24,486 bases of DNA, from the IMG/VR virus record IMGVR_UViG_3300047585_000103, positions 1 through 24,486 of that record, one strand, 5' to 3'. The notes beneath the pieces are model-generated. The model was not told the origin of the DNA and did not search any database. It was given only the letters and a program-made list of their open reading frames with translations. Positions 5,966 through 16,700 of this stretch are shown here, in pieces (position 1 is the stretch's first letter; each line of letters starts with the position of its first letter). Position numbers and translations under genes: made by a program. The DNA is from a virus.

Positions 5966-8900
5966 TCACTTTTTCCAGTCATCAGTCAATCGTCCTCCGG
6001 TTGCCGTCATAATTCCGAATGTGATGAAAGCCTTCTCCAACGCCTTTTCCTGTTCTGGCGAGGCTCCTAAACCGTAGTGGTAAACCTCCTTTAATCCTTC
6101 CTCTATGGGAATAGGAGTGAAAGTTTCCGAAATGAATTCCGGCCATGTGTAAGGTTTTATGCCCTGCGCCTTCAATCGTTTCGGAACGTCCAGAGTCGGT
6201 CCGGAGAGCGGCATTTTGGGGAGTGGCCTATTCTGATAATCCCCCTTGGTCACAATGTCAAGGGCCAGTCCTGCGGCGGGACTGGCCTGGGAGCGCAGAT
6301 ATTCCCCGGCGGTCTTGTACATGTTTTCGTCCGGGTAAATCAGGTGCCTTAGCTTTCCTCCATTGGATGAGCGAATTGCCTGAATTCTCATCGGAAGCCT
6401 GACCATCGTCAGAAATGGGCCTCCCCACGCAAAATTCATCCCGGCGACTTTGAACTTCATCCAGTCGCTTTTCATCGGGTCGGTCGTGTTGATCTTTTGC
6501 TTGTCACCGAACAGATTGTTCAACTGCTGATTTGCGTAAAGCAGCCCCGTCCAGACAGCCACGATTTTTGCTTTTTCCTTCACTTGATGCAGAGCGAACC
6601 ACTTTTCAGCGGGGGTCATGTTCTGCATTTTTAGAAGGCTGTTTGCTGCGCGCACCGGGTCTCCCGCGAGCACGGCTAGTCGGGACAGTTCCAGCTTGGG
6701 AGCGAACAGTGCGAGGCTCGCGTTGGGACTGCTGCCAGCCTTCACCACGCCTGTGATGTGGTTGATCGAATCAGCTATGGACTTGGCCATTTCCGGAGAT
6801 TTCCCTGATTCGGCCAAGCCGTCCCAGTATAGGTCAAACAGGTCTTGCCGAAGCAACTTAAGAACGGAGTACCCACGATTCCCGGCCCCGGGAAGTTTAT
6901 TCACCACAGGAATTTTCTTGAGCAAGTTCTGGAAAAATTCCCGGCCCCGTGGAAACTGCTGTGCCATTTGGGGATTGTTGAAGTCCTCGAATTTTCCTGG
7001 GTCGTTCACCAATCCTGCCCGGTTCGCTGGTGCGTAATTCGGGCGCCGGTAAAGCTCGGCCATTTTCATTTCGTGATAATCAGGATTCATTACCATCCGA
7101 TACATTTCACCGAAGTTTTTCCCGAAAGTGATAGGGTTTGTGAACACCGTCAAAGGCGCGTGAGTACCAAGAGCCACCGTGCCGTGTCCGAAAGTTTTCA
7201 CCCCAAACATGAATCGAGCTACGGCGGGAACGGCTTTCTGGAAAATCCCTTTCTGCTGATCTTCCAACCAATTTTTGGCGCCTTGTTTCAACCGGCGCGC
7301 CTCCTTCTGTTTCTGCCACAGATCATCGGCGACACGCTTGACAGATTTCGATTGAGACAGGCCGTTCAAAACGTCCTTGGCTGGGATGCCAAGATCGGTG
7401 GCAAGTCCGTGAACAATGTCTCCTAATCCCATGACATCCTTGTCGATGTATTCCGTCTTGGCGCGGGCCCAGAGAGTTTTAACCTGTGCTGGTGTCATGG
7501 GCTTGGACGGATCATAATCCTTAAATGCCTCACGCTGCCCAGGAAGATCGACCGGCACTTTTGGAGATGATCCGGTTTTCTTAAAAACTTCTTTTATAGG
7601 CCCCGCGTTCGCGCCATGCGTATCCGCCTCAGTGTCAAACAACTCTTTTGATTTGGAGAATATGTCTTTCAGGTAAGGCTCAATCTTGGGCCCAAGATCA
7701 TCAATCATAGCCTTAGACCACTTGGCAAAGTCGAGTCCAACGCGAGCTATGTGGGCGGCTCCTATGTTGGCAAGATGAACTGCAACGGTGGGATCAATTC
7801 CGGAACTGAATCGCATCCCCATTTCCCGCAAAGCATCCCGGCTTTTGTCTGCGCGAGCGTCGAGGTTCGAGACTATTTTTTCAGCCAGCTTGAGAACGTA
7901 ATCACTGAATTTTGGTTTTCCTTTTTCGTCGAGGTTGTCGATGGCCGATTGAAGGACTGGCTTCGAAGCCTCGACGGCCTTGTCAGCCCGGTTTACACCG
8001 GAAGCAATTTTTTCAGCCTGTTTGGCTTGGGGTTTGGTGAAGTCTTCCCCGGTATCGGCCCTGTAGGCGCGTTGCAATCCAGTAAACGTGCCTGTGTCAA
8101 TGTCGGTTGCGCCTTGTTGCGCCATGCCGATTTTGTGCCACTCCGTCTGCATCTTTTTGCTGCGAGCGTCCCAATCCGACAACGCCTTGAACGCCATTTT
8201 GTACTCGGGAGATTCGGTTCCGAATTGCTGTTCAATACGGGTCGCTGCCTTGGTAAGAGACTCGCCTTGGGCGCGAGCTAGGGCCACGGAATCGAACGAA
8301 ATGGACTTGTTCTTCTCGAAGTCTGACATGGCCTTTTCCGGGTCGGCCCCGTCTTGCAGGAGATCCCGGCCCCATTTCACCGTGCTTTCCGCGTCCGTTC
8401 CTGCTCCGGTCTGGACTGGGGCCACTTGACCAGCGGCGGCGCGGTCAGCGCGGACACGCTCGGCCACGCCGTAAATGTCGCCGCCGTAGCCTTCGGTTTG
8501 TCCTGTGTCCTTTGCCGGCGGTTTGTCGTAGTTTCTGGCGTGTTCCTGTGAAGCTTTCCAAATCTCCGGAAGGTGAGGAGTAATCTTTGGCCCAAACTCA
8601 TCAACCATTTTTTTAGTCCACTCCACGCCAGCTTTCACTCCGTTTTTGATATGATCGGCCCCAATGATGGCGTAGTCGATCAACTCGGTGGGGTCTATCC
8701 CCGACGACAACCGTTTTTTGCGGTCTTTAATGCGCGCGCGCGCGGCGTCAACGGAGGACTGCCAGCCTGACGGTTTGGCAGGTGGTTCCGGGTTCTTTGT
8801 AGCCTGCGGCTCGCTTTGGTCAATGGGTTCGCTCGACTTCGCTTCAACGGAGGGAGGGACAATAGGTTTAAGTTTAGATTTGTCCAATACGGCAATAGAA

Positions 8901-10276
8901 ACCCCGTTTTCTCCTTCGCTTACTTTGATCGAATCATAACCCGCCTTCTTGAGGCGTTCGTTAATGGATGGGTCGCTTTCATACCACTGGAAGTTTAAAT
9001 GCCCGTCAGGTTCCAAGCCGCCTTTGACATTTTTATCATCAAGTATTTCCGCCCTCTCTTGAGGAGTAACCTTTGTCGCGTCGAAGGTTTTTAGTTTTCC
9101 AGAAAATGATTGTATTTTAGCTCCTTTTCTTCCAAACTTTCCCCCTTCTTCGTACTGGCTAGCTACTTCCGGGGTTTCTGATACGTATTGGACGCCGCCT
9201 CGACTTGGGCCTGTTTCCCCAGCGGCGTAATACGTGTGCCCTTTAACAGGCGTTACGTCGACTTCGGGTGGCCCGGCACTCGGTGGCGTGTCGGTTAGCT
9301 GCGCTTCCGGGGGTGGGCGTGAGACTTCTTCACGCTGGCCTTGTGTTTGGGGAGTTTCCCCTTGTTGTCGAAGTGGTGGCGTTTCACCCACTGGTGTCCG
9401 AACTTCATGTTCAGGCACGCTCTTTCCGATTGACTCTTGGCCGGCATCTGGAACTCCTTTCTTGACGATTTGTTCAACTACGGCTTTGGCGGTTTGTGGA
9501 AAGATTCGTCCCCCTTCAACCACGGATTTCATGGCCAACGGGGATTTGTCTATGGCCCTGGATAATCTCGCTGCAGGAGACAGATCGGGCATGGCCGCAT
9601 GTGCTCCCGTCATTCCCGCAAAGGCGGCATCTGTGATCAGCCCCCCTCCCAAATCCAAAATCTTTTTTGTGTCCTGCTGGTTTTTTGGCTTTTTCAGTTC
9701 CGTAACCAATTCCCCGGCTTTTTTGGCTCCGCTACCGGTCATTTGACCAGCGAATGCCAACGACAAAGCTTTTTGAATCACTGGTGCCTTAGCCGCTCCA
9801 AATATGCCTTCTACCAAAGGCCCAAGACCAAGCGTTTCATAAGTGAACGGTGTTCTCAATACGTCTCCCACTTCCTGCGCGGATTTTGTTGCGAGAATGG
9901 CCGCTTTCATGGGCAATCCGAGGCGTTTCACCTCATCTTCGGACAGTCCGTCAGTGGGTGACGGTTGTTCCGGGCCGACAGGTTTCATCTGTGCCGATGC
10001 AATGTCTTTGATCGTGTCCCATGCGTCCTTGGGAATATCGGATAGCGGCGAGGATGGCGTCGGAGCGAACAAAGAGCGGCGTTGCACCGGACTGAGACCA
10101 GAAGTGACAAGGGACGGAGAGAATGCCTTGACCGGCGTCGTCTTTATAGCAAACGGAATTGTTTTCACAAGGCTGCCAACAGGTGGAGGTTTAAATTCCG
10201 CAACACTGTCAACAGGTGGAGGCTTAAATGACGGTTCCTTTACCAGCGTGTCGGGAGCGGGAGGGGTGAATGGCAT
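5966..10276 (-). CDS. Giant polyvalent ejected protein with ADP-ribosyltransferase-like domain
   Basis: 1436 residues, last gene of the minus-strand virion operon. Large multidomain 'polyvalent' phage proteins are packaged in the virion and injected with the DNA. Order: a Pro-rich tail with two copies of FKPPPV (17-33); a region with short hydrophobic helices (about 115-275); a Pro/Gln linker (290-345); an ART-like domain (about 345-472) with [24 protein letters not shown] and [20 protein letters not shown], resembling polyvalent-protein ADP-ribosyltransferases; two copies of an SGIDPT repeat domain (509-580 and 810-881) around a helical stretch; then about 550 residues with hydrophobic helices near 1015-1060 and 1230-1330 that might enter the host envelope. 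The ART assignment rests on pattern and order, not on a proven catalytic triad. The position last in the tail operon parallels T7 gp16. Start ATG is one base after the upstream stop. Confidence 0.8.
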   Translation of the reverse strand: MPFTPPAPDTLVKEPSFKPPPVDSVAEFKPPPVGSLVKTIPFAIKTTPVKAFSPSLVTSGLSPVQRRSLFAPTPSSPLSDIPKDAWDTIKDIASAQMKPVGPEQPSPTDGLSEDEVKRLGLPMKAAILATKSAQEVGDVLRTPFTYETLGLGPLVEGIFGAAKAPVIQKALSLAFAGQMTGSGAKKAGELVTELKKPKNQQDTKKILDLGGGLITDAAFAGMTGAHAAMPDLSPAARLSRAIDKSPLAMKSVVEGGRIFPQTAKAVVEQIVKKGVPDAGQESIGKSVPEHEVRTPVGETPPLRQQGETPQTQGQREEVSRPPPEAQLTDTPPSAGPPEVDVTPVKGHTYYAAGETGPSRGGVQYVSETPEVASQYEEGGKFGRKGAKIQSFSGKLKTFDATKVTPQERAEILDDKNVKGGLEPDGHLNFQWYESDPSINERLKKAGYDSIKVSEGENGVSIAVLDKSKLKPIVPPSVEAKSSEPIDQSEPQATKNPEPPAKPSGWQSSVDAARARIKDRKKRLSSGIDPTELIDYAIIGADHIKNGVKAGVEWTKKMVDEFGPKITPHLPEIWKASQEHARNYDKPPAKDTGQTEGYGGDIYGVAERVRADRAAAGQVAPVQTGAGTDAESTVKWGRDLLQDGADPEKAMSDFEKNKSISFDSVALARAQGESLTKAATRIEQQFGTESPEYKMAFKALSDWDARSKKMQTEWHKIGMAQQGATDIDTGTFTGLQRAYRADTGEDFTKPQAKQAEKIASGVNRADKAVEASKPVLQSAIDNLDEKGKPKFSDYVLKLAEKIVSNLDARADKSRDALREMGMRFSSGIDPTVAVHLANIGAAHIARVGLDFAKWSKAMIDDLGPKIEPYLKDIFSKSKELFDTEADTHGANAGPIKEVFKKTGSSPKVPVDLPGQREAFKDYDPSKPMTPAQVKTLWARAKTEYIDKDVMGLGDIVHGLATDLGIPAKDVLNGLSQSKSVKRVADDLWQKQKEARRLKQGAKNWLEDQQKGIFQKAVPAVARFMFGVKTFGHGTVALGTHAPLTVFTNPITFGKNFGEMYRMVMNPDYHEMKMAELYRRPNYAPANRAGLVNDPGKFEDFNNPQMAQQFPRGREFFQNLLKKIPVVNKLPGAGNRGYSVLKLLRQDLFDLYWDGLAESGKSPEMAKSIADSINHITGVVKAGSSPNASLALFAPKLELSRLAVLAGDPVRAANSLLKMQNMTPAEKWFALHQVKEKAKIVAVWTGLLYANQQLNNLFGDKQKINTTDPMKSDWMKFKVAGMNFAWGGPFLTMVRLPMRIQAIRSSNGGKLRHLIYPDENMYKTAGEYLRSQASPAAGLALDIVTKGDYQNRPLPKMPLSGPTLDVPKRLKAQGIKPYTWPEFISETFTPIPIEEGLKEVYHYGLGASPEQEKALEKAFITFGIMTATGGRLTDDWKK
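7634..7849 (-). repeat. Second copy of internal SGIDPT domain
   Basis: Encodes residues 810-881 of the 1436-residue protein. The copies share R-x-x-SSGIDPT, then IGA-x-HI, a W-x-K-x-M-x-D core, GPKI-x-P-x-L and an IxxxS end. They are similar as protein but diverged as DNA, so the duplication is old. Confidence 0.8.
8537..8752 (-). repeat. First copy of internal SGIDPT domain
   Basis: Encodes residues 509-580 of the same protein, with [20 protein letters not shown] followed by a helix containing [14 protein letters not shown]. This IGAxHI plus GPKI pattern recurs, from memory, in many phage polyvalent proteins. It also holds a short alternating GC run (about 8732-8744) in an Arg/Ala-rich part. 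Confidence 0.8.
10177..10229 (-). repeat. Tandem 33-base direct repeat at the gene's 5' end
   Basis: Two copies of a 20-base core (10177-10196 and 10210-10229) differ by one base and are 33 bases apart. They encode the two FKPPPV units near the N-terminus of the 1436-residue protein. High identity suggests a recent tandem duplication or slippage, and copy number may vary between relatives. Confidence 0.85.
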
Positions 10277-10277
10277 A

Positions 10278-11354
10278 TCACGGCCCCGCCTTTTGCCAGC
10301 TTGATTCGTCTTTCGGATCGCCGCCGATGTATTTCAATCCTCCGGCGTAGGTTCCTCCGATCTTGTAGCCACCTTGAGGGGATCGATCAGAGGAAGTGGA
10401 TGCCTTATCCTTCCCCTTCTTTTCCAATTCCTGAATGTCAGCCCAGTTATCCTGCAATTGACCGTCGATCTTCGCTTTTGAGTCAGCATCCGGGGCGTCT
10501 TCCCTTAATTGCATTAGGGCTGTTCTGTCCTTCAAAAGCTGTGCGTGCGTTTGCAAGTCAAATTTGGACGGCCCCGAAGCAGGCGGACGAGAAACCGTTC
10601 TTGGCTGAGTATTTGTTGCAATCGGTTTTCCGGTCCCATCATAACGAATCTGTCCTGGCCCAAGATTGAATCCAGATGCCGGGGGCGTGTTCGTAACCAT
10701 CTGACCGTTCGGGCCTTGGCCTATTGCACCGCGTGGAATGGGACGCATCTGTTGTGGTGGCGGCGCCAGTTTTCCGGGAATCACTCGCCCATTGGAAAGG
10801 AGCATGGGGGGCTGCGCCCATTTCGATCCCCCGGCTGCGGGAGGAACCGAGCCAGTAGTGGGAGGCGCAGAAACGGGAGGGGAAACAGGTTTTGGTGCAA
10901 CGCCAGCACCTTTCAAAATGTCTTGCGGTTGTCCGGTGAATCCTAGGGATGGCTGAGTCTTGGGATTAACGGCAGGAGAAGGAGTTGCACCTGAATCATC
11001 GCCTTGTGGCAGTAGCGGACTGGCCGTAACAGGAGGTGTGAATGCTTTCAACGCCCCGCCCATGCCCGTCCCCCCAATCCCAAGTTGAGGCCCGAATTGT
11101 AGCATCAGCCGGGCAACGTCCTTCTGATAATTGGGGTCTTTCGGGTCGAGTCCTTTCAAGGCTTTGCCAAAATCTTGTTGTGCCTGAGCCTTGGCCGCTG
11201 CGGAAGCGCGCTGGTCTTGGAACTGCTGCCTCTCCATGCCGAGACGTTGCCCCTCCATCCCTTGCTGGCGGTTCTGAGCCATTATGCGGGCATAGTTGTC
11301 ACCGGCTGTTTGTCCCGGTATAAGCCATGGCGCCACTTCGGAGATATTAGGCAT
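10278..11354 (-). CDS. Ejection/internal virion-type protein, Gln/Pro-rich
   Basis: 358 residues, no enzyme motif. The N-terminal 70 residues are a Gln/Met/Arg-rich coiled-coil-like helix ([20 protein letters not shown]). A segment with [20 protein letters not shown] follows, then a long Pro/Gly/Thr-rich region (about 100-260) likely to be disordered, a helical charged region (265-320) and a Gly-rich C-terminus with [17 protein letters not shown]. Such composition, directly upstream of a giant ejected protein and downstream of tail proteins, recalls the gp14/gp15 ejection proteins of T7-like phages. The assignment is by position and composition only. Its stop is one base from the next start and its own ATG lies three bases after the previous stop, so the operon is tightly coupled. 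Confidence 0.72.
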   Translation of the reverse strand: MPNISEVAPWLIPGQTAGDNYARIMAQNRQQGMEGQRLGMERQQFQDQRASAAAKAQAQQDFGKALKGLDPKDPNYQKDVARLMLQFGPQLGIGGTGMGGALKAFTPPVTASPLLPQGDDSGATPSPAVNPKTQPSLGFTGQPQDILKGAGVAPKPVSPPVSAPPTTGSVPPAAGGSKWAQPPMLLSNGRVIPGKLAPPPQQMRPIPRGAIGQGPNGQMVTNTPPASGFNLGPGQIRYDGTGKPIATNTQPRTVSRPPASGPSKFDLQTHAQLLKDRTALMQLREDAPDADSKAKIDGQLQDNWADIQELEKKGKDKASTSSDRSPQGGYKIGGTYAGGLKYIGGDPKDESSWQKAGP

Positions 11355-11357
11355 AAA

Positions 11358-12233
11358 TCAAAGAAGTCCTGCTATTGCTCCAATTCCGCCGCCGCCGCCA
11401 GAACCGCCCCCGCCACTTCCCCCTCCCAGCCCAAACATGGACATCAAACCAGACAAAACTGGGTCGGGTGCGGCGGCAATTTCGTTTGAAAGCAACTGAG
11501 CGGCCTGCTCTTGCTCCGGCGTCACTTGATCTGACTGGGTGTTAAAGGACTGCCCGGTCGGAGTCTCTCCAATGAGCGAGTTAAGATTGTTCTGGCCGGT
11601 CTGTTGTTCCTGCAACGAGGTCAACCCAAGGTCTTGCAGGAGCGAGGCATTGGTGTTTGGACTGTTGGCCCCTTGTCCGGTTGCCACTCCGCGTTCTGCT
11701 GCTTGAGTCGAAATCAGATTTTGAACGTCTTGCGGGAGTTGGCCGGAAAGTTCTTGGCTTGTGTTGGTGGATGCTTGTTGGAGATTCCCCTCGTACCCGG
11801 GCAGGTTCATCTCGTAAGGAAGTGCGGCATCCGAAGCGTTTATTTCGGTGGTTCCTTGGGCGAGAGTGCCTTCGTTTCCGAGATTGGAAATATCACCAAG
11901 GATAGCTGAATTGGCCGTGGACGTGGGGTTGGGAACTGATGGCTTGCTTCCGAAAAGTCCACTTAAAAGATTTCCAGCCGCCCCTCCAAGAACAGGCACA
12001 TTGCTAACCAAATTTCCGAACTGACCTTCATAAGTATCCCCAGCCAAATTCCCGCCTCCACCAGGAGCCGAAACTTGAGATGGGCCTTCTTCAGTAGCGT
12101 TTGTGAGCCAACTTCCAAGTTGATCAAGATCACCAAGTGGATTGGTGAAATATCCCGCCACACCACTCCCCAATCCCGTAACGCTGTTTCCGGCTAAAAG
12201 ATTTCCAAGATTTCCAAGGGATGAATTTGCCAT
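11358..12233 (-). CDS. Virion-associated protein, Gly/Asn/Gln-rich
   Basis: 291 residues, no recognised family. The N-terminus (residues 1-45) is a Gly/Leu/Asn-rich amphipathic stretch with NLGNLLAGNSVTGLGSGVAG. The middle is polar and Asn/Gln/Ser/Thr-rich. Residues 235-255 form an acidic Gln-rich helix (TPEQEQAAQLLSNEIAAA), followed by a membrane-like SGLMSMFGLGGG and a Gly-Ser run ending GIGAIAGLL. Glycine-rich hydrophobic termini are seen in phage proteins that insert into or cross the host envelope during ejection. That role is an inference from composition and from the gene order nozzle, adaptor, this gene, then ejection proteins. It lies four bases after the preceding stop. Confidence 0.72.
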   Translation of the reverse strand: MANSSLGNLGNLLAGNSVTGLGSGVAGYFTNPLGDLDQLGSWLTNATEEGPSQVSAPGGGGNLAGDTYEGQFGNLVSNVPVLGGAAGNLLSGLFGSKPSVPNPTSTANSAILGDISNLGNEGTLAQGTTEINASDAALPYEMNLPGYEGNLQQASTNTSQELSGQLPQDVQNLISTQAAERGVATGQGANSPNTNASLLQDLGLTSLQEQQTGQNNLNSLIGETPTGQSFNTQSDQVTPEQEQAAQLLSNEIAAAPDPVLSGLMSMFGLGGGSGGGGSGGGGGIGAIAGLL

Positions 12234-12237
12234 AAAA

Positions 12238-13386
12238 TCAAGGCATGGTTAATCGGACGTTATCCCATCCGGAGTCTCCAAAAATGGCTACATTTGAGGC
12301 AACCGAATTTTTGCCTTCTTCGACATAACTTTGGCCGATGAGAATTTGAATGGCGCGTTGGTGATATTGGGCGGCCTGACCTTTGCTTTCGGCGTCCTGC
12401 ATCCCGTACATGAACCCAGCCATCACCTCCTGTTTGAGGGCTTCCAAGCTCTGGATAAGCAAATAATCGGTGTCATAAACCACGGGAACAAGGTCCATTC
12501 TGGCCAAGGCCGTCACCTGCACTAAATCCAATGGGGAAGGCTGTCCGCATGGAGGATTTTGGAGAAGATTTTCCGGCGGGTTCGGGGATATGCAACCTCT
12601 TCGATAACCGCAGCACCCAGGAGGCAGTCCGTTCAAATAATAACGGCGATACCAGCCCGTCGTTTCTCCCGGCTCCATGACGCTGATGATTTCCGCCGTG
12701 CCCCACCACGGATCGGATTGCCAGACTTGGATATTTCCCAAGGTCACATCCTTTTGGATGCCAGTCAGCGAAGGGGGATCAAAGACGTTGTTCGTAATGG
12801 CGTAAGGCTGCGTCATGGTCACAAACTCACCATTGACCGTATTCGGGCCGTCTTGGGTGACGACGGGAATACCATTGCACAAACCCTGCACGAGGACGCG
12901 AGGGACGGCCTTTGTTTTTGGGTTGGGCACGCAATCCTCGACATTCTCAGGCACGATGAGGATGCGCTGCGGGCCTCCGGTCAAATCACTGAATGTCGCG
13001 GAAAAGTTTCGGGTGTATCCTCCGCGTTGTCGCCATGCTCCGACAAGGCCGTTCCATCGGTCGCACTTGGGCATACGTCCAGTGCCGAATTCGAGGTACT
13101 CTTGAAATTGGTTGGACAATGGCACCGGTCTTTTGCACACGTCAATGGCGATGAGGCTGGCAATACCCCGTGGACAGGTGAGGTAAGGATTGTCACGATG
13201 GACACTGATTGCGACTTCGGCGTAGCTCCCCGCCGGGCCTTCATCTCCAAAGGCCTGGTCATACCTTAGCCTTTCCTGAGCGGCATTGACGACTTCGGCG
13301 CAACCGACAATGTTCCCCGGAGACACGCCCACCTGCTGCGGGTTTCCCCGGAGCCGGTAATCCAAAAGTCGAAGGCGTTGACTCAT
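12238..13386 (-). CDS. Virion structural protein, possible tail adaptor
   Basis: 382 residues. Notable stretches are AAQERLRYDQAFGDEG near residue 35, a VHRDNPYLTCPRGIASLIAID motif, NQFQEYLEFGTGRM, and a beta-rich centre with RILIVPENVEDC and RVLVQGLCNGIPV. A helical tail follows (SLEALKQEVMAGFMYGMQD, then a Gln-rich helix). I recall this pattern from structural genes of uncultured short-tailed phages. The helical C-terminus and the position beside the nozzle gene fit a gp11/gp4-type adaptor joining portal and nozzle, but this is not certain. Eight cysteines include a GCCGYRRGC cluster near 275. A TAGGAA lies about ten bases upstream of the ATG. Proline- and tryptophan-rich composition is typical of virion proteins. 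Confidence 0.72.
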   Translation of the reverse strand: MSQRLRLLDYRLRGNPQQVGVSPGNIVGCAEVVNAAQERLRYDQAFGDEGPAGSYAEVAISVHRDNPYLTCPRGIASLIAIDVCKRPVPLSNQFQEYLEFGTGRMPKCDRWNGLVGAWRQRGGYTRNFSATFSDLTGGPQRILIVPENVEDCVPNPKTKAVPRVLVQGLCNGIPVVTQDGPNTVNGEFVTMTQPYAITNNVFDPPSLTGIQKDVTLGNIQVWQSDPWWGTAEIISVMEPGETTGWYRRYYLNGLPPGCCGYRRGCISPNPPENLLQNPPCGQPSPLDLVQVTALARMDLVPVVYDTDYLLIQSLEALKQEVMAGFMYGMQDAESKGQAAQYHQRAIQILIGQSYVEEGKNSVASNVAIFGDSGWDNVRLTMP

Positions 13387-13426
13387 TTAATGAATTCCTA
13401 CACTTAAAAACCGTTGACTGCAAGCG

Positions 13427-13771
13427 TCAATAAATAGGTTCGATTTCCTCCACGGGCCACTCATCGTTAAAATCCATCGTGATTGGCTGGACTGGATTCG
13501 GCCATTCAACCACTTCCGGTGAAGTCCATCCCGTCTGAGCCTGTGCAGTGGCCGAATGCCACGCGGCTTCCTGCGCTTCTTCTTGGGACACGTCCGACTC
13601 ACCATTGGCCGTGACGACGGGATTTTCAAAGGCCCAACCCAATGGCGGCGGCTGATTCGGCCCCGTGGCCACGGCCACGAAGGTTGGAGCAGCGAAGGTT
13701 TCTGCAACGTATCCAACACCCGGCGTTGTCGGCAACGGGCATTGACCAACGAATTGACAATGGGCTTTCAT
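13427..13771 (-). CDS. Hypothetical virion-operon protein, 114 residues
   Basis: No family recognised. The N-terminal half is Pro/Ala/Val-rich (FAAPTFVAVATGPNQPPPLG). A Gln/Glu/Ala helix follows (SQEEAQEAAWHSATAQAQTG), and the tail is acidic and Trp/Pro-rich (DFNDEWPVEEIEPIY). Its ATG overlaps the stop of the nozzle-like gene (ATGA), which selects this frame over a longer Arg/Ser-rich antisense frame in the same stretch. Coupling to the nozzle gene suggests a small virion or assembly protein. About 40 bases separate it from the next gene. Confidence 0.68.
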   Translation of the reverse strand: MKAHCQFVGQCPLPTTPGVGYVAETFAAPTFVAVATGPNQPPPLGWAFENPVVTANGESDVSQEEAQEAAWHSATAQAQTGWTSPEVVEWPNPVQPITMDFNDEWPVEEIEPIY

Positions 13772-16700
13772 ACATCGTAAATGTTCTTTTTCAAAATCTG
13801 AGCATGGAGCAAAAGCCCTCTTATTCTGGCCTGACCAATGCCCGTCAAACGAGGCTGAATCTGGTAGGCTCGCGCCGCCGGAAATCCGGTTTCCAGTTGC
13901 GCCACGGTAGGCGGTTTCGGCAGGGAATGAAAACTGTACCCAGGAGGAAGCGTCAATGGGTAGGGAGAAGGATTTTTTATGGACGGCACGCTCAAGCTGC
14001 TTTGCTCAAAGCAAACTTTCCATTCATCCCAAAAAGTCCAGCACGATGCAAAGTCCGGCCTCCATTCCATTCGGAAAATGACTTCGCCAACAATCTGATC
14101 GTAATAAACCATGCCTCCCAAAAGTTCCTTTGGGTCAGCTTCTTCGCCCCATGTGAACGCGGGAAATTCCGCCTGCCATTCAATCGGAATATTTTTGGTG
14201 ACACCTTGCGGCGTGGTGATGCTGTCAAAATAAATCGTGTTTGTAGGGATGGTTTCGTACAGATCAATCTCACCTGGACTATTTGGATTAAGCGTGATGG
14301 CAAAGGCCCGCTGCTTCCCTCCAAACTCCCCGGACGTAAGCAACTGGAAAAAAGAGAACCCTTCGTGCATTCCCTCGAAATTGGGACTGCTCAATTCTTC
14401 AAAGGTGTCGATGGGGGTCATGTCCATCGGAAGCAACGCGGCGTGAACGGTGCCGTACTGGGTCAACTGAGGGAGAGCCGTCATCAGCATTCGTTTGTTG
14501 AAATAAATTCCGCTTATCCACGAAAGAAGTCCGGTGTTGGTGAAATCCCAAAGCCGCTGTTCATTGTTGGAAATATCGATGTTGCCCCATTGCTGGAAAT
14601 AGCGTTGCGCCAGAATGATGGACGTGATGCCCGGCTCGATGGTCTGGAAATAAAGGTCACCATTGATCGGCACGATGCACCAATCGTTGACGGCCCCGTA
14701 TCCGGGCGAGTCGCGTTTCCCTCCCAGCACAACATTTATTTGAGGGGGATTGCTGGCCGTCATGGAAATCCATGACTGACGATTGGCCGGCACTTGCAAC
14801 GAGCAACAGCCATTGATGGTGAAGATGTAGAGCAAACCCTGACCCAAGGCGGCGTTATCTTGGGATGGCCATTGCATTCCAGTAATGTTTCCATCGATGG
14901 GGATTCGAAATCCGTCCCCGCCGATGGCCAGAGGATTTTCTGTGACACACAAAACGGAATCGGTGTAATTGTTGGCAGCCGTACCGGATGGGCCACCCAC
15001 AATATCCCCTCCGCTCACCACGTCGCCTTGGGCATACCAGATGATGTCCTGATAATAGACCATAGCCAATGCGGCCGGGAGTTGGCTGATGTTACTGCCG
15101 ATGAAAGCTGGGACTTGAGTTATGGTCAGGGTCACGTCAATCGGTCCGGTGATAATCTGGCCAATGCTGGTGGAAGGTGTGGCCGCGAGCGTGCGCAGAA
15201 CGATGTCCCCTGTCAGGTCGAACGCAACCACCATGAACGTGCCGATGGTCTGCGTTCCTTCAACGAGCGTGATCGTGTCCCCGATGTTTCCGGGGTAAGC
15301 CGGTCCGACTGTGGGCGGGGCGGCGTTGAACGGGTAAATATAATCTTGCGGGAACACCACACCCAACAAGACCAAACTTCCAACGGGAGGCACTGTCCAT
15401 TGGCCGTTGGCAAGGATGATGTATTGCGGACTGGCCGTGGTGTAGAAATTGTAAACGGAGAATTTGACCGTGGTGTTGGTGATGATCGTTCCCGGGGCTA
15501 CTCCCGCTCCAAGTTCAAGTGTTTCCCAAGTCTCCACCGGGGCCGACTCTGCCACGTATCGAAACACGCCCAGCGTGGCTCCCGTGGATACTTCGGTGGC
15601 AATGCAGATGTCGTACAGTTTTCCGATATAGCCGGTGTCATTGGCGGGAATGGTGAGATTGGACGTGCCTCCATCAGCTTGCAAAATCCATCCGTCAACA
15701 ACGACGTTCTGGCTGTACGCGCGCGAGGATACGACGCTGACAATGAAGGATGTTTCGTAAATCTTCTGGCCGCTGTAGGACGGTGTGCCTGCGGTGATAT
15801 ATTGCAACACCAACTGGCCTGTGTCGTTGAATGACACCACTTTGAACGTGCCGTAGGTGACGGTAGTCGTCTGATTTTGCAGCGTCACCGTGTCACCCAC
15901 AGAACCGAAATAAAGGCCCGTGGTGACAAGTTTAATCATCGCGCCCGTATTGGCCGGAATGGACAGGAATCCATTGCCAATCACCACCGATGCCGAATAC
16001 GTGTCGGGATTTGGAGCGGACTCAGTCGGAGGCGTAGTCAGCGTGGCCACCAAATCTCCGGTGATGGGGCTGCTGGGAGTGGCTGATAGAACAACGGCGG
16101 CGACGGTGATGGAATTGCCGTAGATGCCCAAGACTCGAAAAGTGTTGTTGCCGGCCAGGTTCGTGCCTGTGATGGTCAAATTGTCGTAGAGATTTCCTGG
16201 ATATGGAGCGGTCAAAGTCATCACCGAAGTCGGAAAAACAGTCCCTTGCGACGGTTCAACCGGGGACCAAGGTTGGGCCAGCGTCAGGTTATAGAAATTG
16301 GATACAGGCGTGCCGACAACGGTTATGCCGGTTAATCCATTCGATTGCACCAGACTGGTTCCATTCCAAAACAACGGGAGAGTTCCGATGCCCGTGACGG
16401 CATTGTAATCCCCTGCCTGAATGACCAAATAAGTTGCAGCCTGACAAAAATAAGAGCGAGGAGTGATCGGAAGATACAGGCCCCAAGTGTCTGACAGGTC
16501 AATCGGGTCGTAATTGAAGTCGGGATCAACTTGAACGACGTGACCTCCGATGACACAGATGATGTAGGGCGTCCCGGTGGGAGGCGTGTAAAGGATGCCT
16601 CCTTGAAAAAACGGTTGCGTGGAAATGGCGGTAGGGGGGCCGGCGGGAATGACGATGGGAGGTTGGGGAAGGCCGGGGCCAATCGTTTGAATGAATAAAT

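Noticed and set aside
8731-8746. Alternating GC run as possible Z-DNA or regulatory repeat
   Set aside because: It encodes Ala/Arg codons inside the first SGIDPT domain region and is too short to need another explanation.
7107-9961. Several 60-190 residue plus-strand frames opposite the 1436-residue gene
   Set aside because: All are nested in, and explained by, the antisense of one long intact frame with recognisable domains.
13387-13749. 120-residue minus-strand frame overlapping the 114-residue gene
   Set aside because: Arg/Ser/Pro-rich shadow composition. The 114-residue frame has the ATGA overlap with the nozzle-like gene and normal composition.
13642-14775. 377-residue plus-strand frame opposite the nozzle-like gene
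   Set aside because: Antisense shadow: it lies fully opposite a clear virion gene, is rich in Arg/His, and shows no family pattern or ribosome binding site.
14794-15834. 346-residue plus-strand frame opposite the repeat region
   Set aside because: Arg/Gly/Asp/His-rich composition typical of the complement of beta-rich Thr/Val/Gly coding; its length comes from codon bias of the real gene.
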